A stretch of DNA of 64,000 nt from Chrysoporthe austroafricana (taxonomy: Eukaryota > Ascomycota > Sordariomycetes > Diaporthales > Cryphonectriaceae). The first letter of the stretch is position 1, and every line of letters starts with the position of its first letter. This document shows, piece by piece, positions 57,492 through 64,000 of this stretch. Below the pieces are notes generated by a model. That model searched no databases. It had not been told where the DNA came from and was given only the letters and a program-made list of their open reading frames with translations. The stretch lies in assembly GCA_001051155.2 (NCBI GenBank), contig JYIP02000001.1, positions 2,232,001-2,296,000 of the forward strand, given 5' to 3'. The translations under genes were made by a program, and so were the position numbers.

Positions 57492-59326
57492 GGTGTGTCA
57501 GAGAAGCCGACTCGATGCTCCAGAGACACAAACGACGGCTATGGCAAGGAGGCGCACAGCCACAGGACAGTGCCTGTGGAATGAGACTGGGTGATGTCCA
57601 TGTGGAGTCTGCAGCCATTTATATCGACTGTCCGGATACCACGAGGCGGCCTCCGACTTCGACGACGGGATTGGAATCCAAGACGGTGGTTTCTTGATGT
57701 GAATTGTCTCGGTCAGCCTCCTCCAGGGGCAACAGGGGTGAGCCAGGCGTGCCAGGCAAGACGAGGCCGGGCATTTCAGATTCCCATTGACCAATCACGT
57801 CGCCGTGCATCAGTTTTCCAGATCTTGATCTTCCGTCCAGAGGGCTGGGGGGTGTACATATCCACCTCGAGCAAGGTTGCTGCGATACGCAAAATGAGCG
57901 AACCACTTTTCTGTCTATTAGAGTGATGATAAGGACCGACGACCCAAAGTTGGGTCATCTGTCGGTCCGTCGCGTGAAGAGATTCGAGGGGTTGACTTGA
58001 TTGATAATGAACAGCGTCCCACATGCCGAAAGAAGGTTTGCTCGCCATAGCATCAAACCGGTGTCTCGGGGGAAAGAGCGAGCACGGTGGTTGGGGCTGC
58101 GAAAGCATGGCAAAACGACGGCGGCGCCGACAAAGTCGTGTGTGCACAGACATGGATAGACGCGTTGCCCGTGAGGAAAGCTTCCAAGATCTTGGCTGCA
58201 GGCCGACGGTTGTGACGGCAGTCGTAGACCAGAACGATTGGTGCAGACCAATTGCGAGGGTGGCTCGCAAGCATTCCCACACCTCCTTGGAGCTGTCTTC
58301 CCTGGTGGCAAGCTGCATAGCGGATCCCTCTAGCTGCAAGATGCTCACGGGTAGCTCTCGCGTTGCAAGCCGTTTGGTCGGCGGTCACACGTTAGGGCCT
58401 GCCCGCCGTATGGTACTACTTACCATAGTATGCGGACTGTCCATCCGGACGCATGGTGCGATGCGACACTGCTGGTGTTTTACGAGCGCTGAGGTGCGAA
58501 CCGGAATTGGCAATTAATTACCAAGGAAGAAGCAGAAGCGCTGAGGTGGTTGATGGCACCAGCCCCTGTCGCACCCCATGCGGGAGTCGAGATGGCGACA
58601 ATAAATAGGCTGAAAGTGCGTCATAACTCATTTCCAAAGTCCGCGCCTAACAGCGTCTCTGGCAACAAGTCCGCCGGAGATGATCGGACAAGGGAGCCCG
58701 CCCGGTCGCATGAAGTGGTCCACCGATGGGCACCCCCGAGGCAGCACGGGCGGGCTTCTGCTACCCGGCTGCGCGGATACTGGACTTGGCCGGGACGCCA
58801 CTAAGGCGCTGGAACGCTGGCTAATGCGACCGGTTCTGCGGCTCAGCGAGACCAACATCTCCCTAGCATGTCCGATCTCGACCGAGCCAGAGCTCCAGGC
58901 CCAGCTCTCGGCCAACGACGGGTTGGGTTGAGATAGCGATTTGCTACCTCACGGACGACAGAAGATGAAATGGCCACGTGCGTGGCTACTAGAGGCGAAA
59001 GTCGTAATCTCGGCATAGAATACCCAGTAGTATAACTGCGGGCCCAGCGCGCCAGTCTGCCCGAATCAGGGCTCCGGGAATGCAGGACGGCAGGGCTGGG
59101 CGGGAGGAGATTCGTAATCGGCCGATGCCGAACATCCAGCCCTCCATCACAGAAACCCGCCGTTGACGTGGTTTGAAGAAACACCAGGCCCATTGAAGCG
59201 CCGGCAGACGGCAGATGGGCTCGAGATCCCAACGGCTGTTTGGTCCAAACGAGGCGCGTCTCCGTGGGGTGTAGGTTCCGGCGCAAAATTTAACCTTCAG
59301 TCGGCAGCGAGATCCTCTGCTGTGGA

Positions 59327-59361
59327 ACACACACACACACACGCGCGCGCGCGCACACACC
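59327..59361. repeat. (AC)n(GC)n(AC)n microsatellite
   Basis: About 35 nt of strictly alternating purine-pyrimidine: an AC run, then a GC run, then AC again. Such tracts can adopt Z-DNA. It lies about 2 kb upstream of ECM33, in otherwise unremarkable intergenic DNA. Confidence 0.85.
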
Positions 59362-60419
59362 CATACAAAAAGTTGGGTGCCACGTCCATGTCCCTGCAGT
59401 GTTTGCATTCTGATCAGCGCGCCTGCTCATCTCTCGCAGTGTGGACTCCAGGGACGGCCAGTCTTTCTTTTTCTCCCGCCACCGGCATGGGTCTTTCAAC
59501 AGCCTCGCAGCAGCAGGAAGGGATAAATGGGCCCCGTCAGGAGGAGGAGAAGCCGTCTTCCGAGCTGCCACGGCATGCACGAGATATAGTGCGGAAAAAA
59601 GGCAAGCTGACCAGGCGGGGGTGGACACCAGGCCAGCCAACGCATTCGAGGGCGCCGCGTCTTGATCTTCACGCCGGTGGCTGGTAGAGGGACCAAAAGA
59701 GGAGCCATGACGCGGTGGCCAGAGATCAGACGAAGGAGGGACACGACGATGCCCTCTGCGTGGTGGAATCCTTAGTGCCGGCGAGACGGTGTAGACAGTC
59801 CCATTGGCGGCGGCGGCCTCTGTCCGCATCGCCCTCCGTACGAGATTCCTCGTGGTTGGGGGGGTACTGGGCATGGGGGGGTTGCGTGGGTGTGTGAGCG
59901 AGGTGGTCTGGATCAATAACGAGCCCATCGATCGCGGCAGGATCTTCGTCGTCTCCAGAGAGGCTGCCGGGCACCCCTGCCCGAGAACTCCGTATTTTCG
60001 AGACACACCCAGGGCCGTTGCAGGCCGCCGCGAGGTACTATGGCACTATGGCACGTACTGTATGGTAAGATTTCCCTGGTTTTCCGTCGCAGTGGGCGCT
60101 GTAACGCAGGGGGGGCGTGCTAAGGAGGGCCTGGAAGGGGGGGTGGGCGGGGGGTGGGCGCAGCGGTCGCCAGTGGCTCCCGCCTAATTTTTTCTCATTA
60201 GCTCGCGCAAATTGGGGCGTTGCAGGGTAGGCCCATGGTGCCTGGCCCGGTACGAGCCCAGTCCCCATCTGGCATCCGCAATCACTGCGGTCGGGTCCCC
60301 ATGCCCCCATCCCCATCCTGCCCCTTTCCCTGGCCGTAGCCGAGCCCTCGCCGCGGCGGCGCCCTGCAACCTTGCAACCTTGCACACGCTTTAATCAACA
60401 CCACACCACACCAGCCCGG

Positions 60420-60540
60420 TCCCGTCCCTCCTTCTCTCCCTTCCACCCTTTTTCTCTCACTCCATTCCTCACTCGCATCTTCCTGAGACTTTCTCTCCCT
60501 CTCTTCCTTCCCTCCTTCTATTTCACGACACTCGCTACTG
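60420..60540 (+). promoter_or_regulatory. Pyrimidine-rich tract, probable ECM33 core promoter
   Basis: An almost uninterrupted C/T-rich stretch on the coding strand. Strongly expressed fungal genes commonly carry such tracts just before the transcription start. It precedes the possible leader exon and the GTAAGT at 60,720 of the proposed 5'-UTR intron. Confidence 0.45.
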
Positions 60541-60719
60541 TCCAATATTTACCTGGTGTGGAGAGAGAGCCAAGAGGAAGAACCGTGGTACTCCGAGCTT
60601 GCCTTCCTGACCTTACTCCCCTTTTTCCTGCCGCGTCGTCACCACCGCCCAGACCAGCCCCCAGCTCCTGGAATTCCACGCCAATCTTCGACTGGAATCT
60701 AGCAGACAGCTCACATATC

Positions 60720-61404
60720 GTAAGTACACACATGCCACCGGCTGCGCCGGGGATACAGAGAGACACCTGCCCGAATTCCTCCCACCTCCACCGCCGTCAC
60801 TGCCCGCCCGTTCCTGGATCCGGTTTGTTTTGTTTGGGTGTCCTGGGAGCCACGGCAACCGCCCCGACGGCCTGCGACCTTTTTCACCTCGCCCTCGCCG
60901 TCCCATCAGCCCGGGAGAGCAGCCTCGACCTGTGGTTCTGAAAACGTGGTCTTGTCACCAGTCGTCCCTGCCTCCGACCTCTCGTGTGCCTACATCTGAA
61001 AGCCCGCTGGGAAGGAGCCCATTGGGAGTCGATCTGCGCAGACACACGCACCCGCGAGACGAGATCTCAAGACGACTCTGTGGTCGGTCGGCCTCTTTGC
61101 CCTTTCGCCTGGTCTTCGGTCATTCCACCAGAATCGATCACACAGTTTTGGAGCTCATCAAGCAACATCAATACGCCACGCCCGAGTGTCTTCTCTATTC
61201 TCGTCCAGTCAGCCGGTTCTGTGACGGAATAAAACATCAGCATATCATCTTTCAGACACGCGCGACTCTTAAAAAGCCCACCCGTGGATCCTGGACCTGT
61301 ATTCTCTTAGTCCTCCTGTCCACCAGACACCATCGCACCGCCTGATCCTCACTGAAGACATCGAGATTTCGTCCAATATCCAGCTAACTCATCAATTGGA
61401 TCAG
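60720..61404 (+). other. ECM33: Possible 5'-UTR intron of ECM33
   Basis: GTAAGT at 60,720-60,725 is a perfect donor. Just before the ATG, GCTAACTC (branch at 61,384-61,388) is followed 14-16 nt later by CAG at 61,402-61,404. This leaves a 10-nt leader exon (CTCCGTCAAA) before ATG 61,415. The intron would be 685 nt. The region between contains only meaningless frames. Support is splice consensus only. Confidence 0.45.
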
Positions 61405-61414
61405 CTCCGTCAAA

Positions 61415-62746
61415 ATGTTCTCCAAGATTGCCATTGCAGGCCTGTTGGCCGCCACCGGCGCCACTGGTAAGTTGCTTCACACCTCTACCGCGCGTGACCT
61501 CGCGAAGGGTCTGCCTGAGCTTCACGGCCGACTAACACCTCATGCAGCCGCGTCTTCCTGCTCTTCCTCTACTTTCACGATCACTGCCGCGTCCGACGCC
61601 GCTATCGCAAGCTGCACCACCGTCACCGGTGATGTCGTGATCTCTCAGGATGCGGGAACCACTGTCGACCTCGGCAGCGTCGAGTCTATCCAGGGCAGCC
61701 TTACTGCCGACAGCACGAGCCTGATCTCCCTCACTGCCGGCAGCCTCAACTCCATCTCGGATACCTTCACCCTGACCAACCTGACTGCCCTGTCCACCCT
61801 GAGCATGACTGCTCTCGAGAGCGTCGGCAGCATCATGTGGCAGACCCTGCCCGCCCTGAGCTCTCTGACATTCACTACCGGTGTCACCTCGGCGACCAGC
61901 GTCACCATTAGCGACACTCACCTGGGCAGCTTGGAGGGTCTTGACCTGCAGACCGTTGGCACCATGAACCTGAACAACAACGGCCGTCTCACCGACATCA
62001 ACCTGTCCCTGGCCAACCTGACTGGCAACCTCATCCTGCAGGCCAACGGTCAGGACCTGAGCGTCACTCTGGACAACCTCATCTGGGCCTCCAACTTGAC
62101 GATTGCCAACGTCACCACCTTCTCCGTCGCCTCCCTGGAGGTCGTGAACGGCTCCGCCCGCTTCGACTCCAACTACTTCACCTCCTTCTCCGCCCCCAAC
62201 CTGACCCAGACCACCTCTGGTGATCTGTCCTTCATCAACAACGCCGACCTGACCAGCCTGTCGCTGCCCATTCTCGACAAGGTCGGCGGTGGTCTGACTA
62301 TCGTCAACAACACCGCCTTCCAGAACTTGACCCTGCCCAAGCTGGCTACCGTTCTCGGTGCTGTCGACTGCGGTGGCAACTTCACCAAGTAAGTCAAACC
62401 GTCCATGCTGATCTACATGCGGAAGTGCACGGCGCTAACATGCTCGCACAGCGTCGAAATGCCCGACATCCACGACGTTGTTGGTACCTTCACGGTGACC
62501 TCCACTGAGGACATTGACACCGACTGCAGCGCTCTGAGCTCGTTCGCCCCTGAGCCTACCGGCAACGGTGACATCCAGGGCAAGATGGTCTGCAACTCCA
62601 AGAACGCCAACGCCAACTCTGGAAGCGCCAGCGGTGGCACCACCAGCAGCGGCTCCAGCAACTCGAGCAGCAACGCTGCCAACCTCCACGTCAACTCCGC
62701 CGTCGTCGGCCTCAGCTTCGTCGGTCTGCTGGCACAGCTGCTGTAA
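61415..62746 (+). CDS. ECM33: GPI-anchored cell-wall protein Ecm33
   Basis: Three exons: 61,415-61,466; 61,548-62,388; 62,452-62,746, with introns of 81 and 63 nt (GTAAGT donors, CTAACA branches). The product is 395 aa. Ecm33/Sps2-family proteins sit on the plasma membrane and in the wall and are needed for wall integrity. A signal peptide (residues 1-18) is followed by the receptor-L-domain-like leucine-rich fold, visible as repeated strands such as SISDTFTLTNLTALSTLSM, VGTMNLNNNGRL and GGLTIVNNTAFQNL. Many N-x-S/T sites suggest heavy N-glycosylation. After the conserved Cys pair (DCGGNF...DTDCSALS and MVCNSKNA) comes a Ser/Gly linker, and then a hydrophobic C-terminal tail (AVVGLSFVGLLAQLL) typical of GPI attachment. 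Codons are strongly biased (C-ending), as in highly expressed genes. Confidence 0.92.
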
Positions 62747-63480
62747 AAAGTCGCTGGCTGTCTCGTGATGAAGGGTTGTGTTGGTTTTTGGTAGCATTGA
62801 TGTGATACTGCTTAAGGGTCAGGGTAAACAAACCGGAGGCGTTCTTTCCTTTTACAGCAAATTCCCCAGGATGATAGGATCTTTTTTCGTGTCTGAAGGT
62901 CTGGTCTGTTTAGCTCAGCAAGTCATCCGCACTCGCGCACGTGGTACATCGGAGTCGTTTCTACGTACAGGAAAACCACACTAGACTAATAATTCCTCCT
63001 TTTCCAAAAACGTCTTTGAGTGTTGGCGCGTGCGTGCTTGCGGCTTTACCTAATGTGTTAATGATGCTTGTCTATGTGCCTTCGGGGTTCCATGAGGAGG
63101 TGATCTGATATCAGGGCGGTCAAGATGGATAATGGCTGTAGCCGTCTGGTGGAGTGGTGGCGATGAAGATCTGGTAACACCCGGGAGGGACTGCCAACTG
63201 AAACCTGGATGGAGACGGACTACATGGGGTGGGTAGTCATGGTTACTTGCGCTGTGGATGATAATTCATCGGGGTTTGTACATAGCTGGACGCCTCGAGA
63301 GTCGTAATGCAGGTCAATGGTCCCTTCCAATGCCTCCTTCGATATGTTTGCACATGTCGTTGCGTCGTTCTACCTTTCGTGATATACCTCTCCACCCCGT
63401 CTAAAGCCTGTCGCCGATGCAGCGAGACAGGTACAAAACGACTAGGACCTATCCCTTATGGTCCTACTCGGCTACTACAG
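62747..63480. other. Convergent intergenic region
   Basis: The 3' flanks of ECM33 and the SPF45-like gene. No gene is seen. Confidence 0.6.
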
Positions 63481-64000
63481 TCAAGAGTACTCGCCCCTCT
63501 CAAACCTCTCGGCATCCCAGAAGCGCGCCGCGATCGCGTTCCCGTTGAACACCCTCTCCTCCAGCGCGTTGACCGCCCGCAGCGCGGACACGGCGTCGGT
63601 GAACTTGATGAACACCTGGCGGCCCGCGACGTCGATGTACAGCCGCTCCACCCGCCCGTACTTGTCGCCGCACTCCTCGCCGATCTCCTGCCCCAGCCCG
63701 TCGTTGATCTCGCCCTGCAGGTTCTCCATGCCCTCGAGCATATTCCGCAGCACGACCACCTCCGACATGGGCCCGAACCGGCCCCCATCCTCCCCCTCCT
63801 GGCCCCGCCCGCCCCGGGCCGCCGCCGCCGTCTTGCCCCCGACGATCTTGCCCCGCCCGCCCGGCTCCGCGAACCCGCCGCCCTCGGCGTCGGGCCGCTT
63901 CCGGCGCTTCTCGACCTTGACCGACAGCGGGTTGACGATCCCCGACGACGACGCCCCCAGCCCCGTCCCCGCGGTCCAGCCGTACTTGCTCATCAGCCGC
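63481..64000 (-). CDS. SPF45/RBM17-like splicing factor, 3' part (G-patch plus RRM/UHM)
   Basis: The frame is cut by the window edge; 172 codons before the TGA are present, starting RLMSKYGWTAGTGLGAS. This is a G-patch (family: M-x-K-x-G-W-x-x-G-x-G-L-G), followed by GIVNPLSVK. After a Gly-rich linker comes a C-terminal RRM of the U2AF-homology type: EVVVLRNMLEG, IGEECGDKYGRVERLYID and VFIKFTDAVSALRAVNALE, ending RFWDAERFERGEYS. The order G-patch then UHM at the extreme C terminus is that of SPF45 (RBM17, plant DRT111), a spliceosomal protein acting at the 3' splice site. The ATG at 63,993 is internal to the G-patch and is not the start; the N-terminal part lies beyond the window. Confidence 0.85.
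   Translation of the reverse strand, partial: RLMSKYGWTAGTGLGASSSGIVNPLSVKVEKRRKRPDAEGGGFAEPGGRGKIVGGKTAAAARGGRGQEGEDGGRFGPMSEVVVLRNMLEGMENLQGEINDGLGQEIGEECGDKYGRVERLYIDVAGRQVFIKFTDAVSALRAVNALEERVFNGNAIAARFWDAERFERGEYS

Larger units (their letters stand above)
55126..60719. other. Long gene-poor region (~5.6 kb)
   Basis: No gene is well supported. Features seen: a GGGCA tandem tract (55,838-55,857); a 131-codon ATG-started minus-strand frame (57,096-57,491, listed separately); an alternating purine-pyrimidine tract (59,327-59,361); and from about 60,420 to 60,540 a long CT-rich stretch that probably marks the ECM33 core promoter and transcription start. Other frames (for example 57,776-58,348 and 59,290-60,006) start with GTG and have no recognisable motif. 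Confidence 0.55.

Noticed and set aside
57776..58348. 190-codon minus-strand frame
   Set aside because: It starts with GTG and shows no recognisable domain.
59290..60006. 238-codon minus-strand frame
   Set aside because: It starts with GTG, runs through the AC/GC microsatellite, and has low-complexity composition.
1..64000. CRISPR array, secondary-metabolite cluster, telomere repeat or rDNA
   Set aside because: None was seen: no regularly spaced repeats, no backbone synthase, no TTAGGG run and no rRNA-like sequence.

Overview
The window looks like a chromosome segment of a filamentous ascomycete, probably a Sordariomycete. The evidence is short introns (about 50-110 nt) with GTRNGT donors and CTRAC branch points, fungal-specific genes (AA11 LPMO, ECM33, ANP1, a Sae2/CtIP with long linkers), and a repeat block degraded by C-to-T / G-to-A changes of the kind caused by repeat-induced point mutation (RIP).

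Region 1 (1 to about 17,640) is an AT-rich, gene-empty block of nested transposon relics. A chromodomain-containing Ty3/gypsy element (plus strand, about 1,200-10,745) still shows protease, reverse transcriptase tail, RNase H, integrase and chromodomain traces. It is split between RNase H and integrase by a less degraded Helitron relic (minus strand, about 3,710-8,880) with Rep and Pif1-like helicase remains. Further right are an unrecognised coding relic, a pair of ~0.8 kb direct repeats, and a minus-strand gag-like relic. The block ends sharply near 17.6 kb.

Region 2 (about 17.98-64 kb) is ordinary gene-bearing euchromatin. In order: a small membrane-type protein (+), an AA11 chitin-active LPMO (+), a calycin-like small protein (-), a Ser/Thr-rich secreted protein (+), nucleoporin Nup85 (+), a DUF952 protein (+), an unknown Lys-rich protein (-), a USP10/Ubp3 deubiquitinase (-), Sae2/CtIP (-), a mitochondrial NAD+-type carrier (-), complex III subunit QCR7 (+), mannan polymerase subunit ANP1 (-), DNA-3-methyladenine glycosylase MAG1 (+), GPI cell-wall protein ECM33 (+), and the 3' part of an SPF45-like splicing factor (-). 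Exon coordinates were worked out by hand from splice consensus and frame continuity.

These are mostly unlinked housekeeping genes, with no biosynthetic cluster. Loose themes are cell wall and chitin (AA11, ANP1, ECM33), mitochondria (carrier, QCR7) and DNA repair (Sae2, MAG1). The observations most worth checking are a 719-codon frame running directly in frame after the Ubp3 stop codon, a possible mitochondrial/nuclear alternative start in MAG1, and the nested Helitron-in-chromovirus structure with two levels of RIP decay. I did not find a convincing new defence or biosynthetic system.
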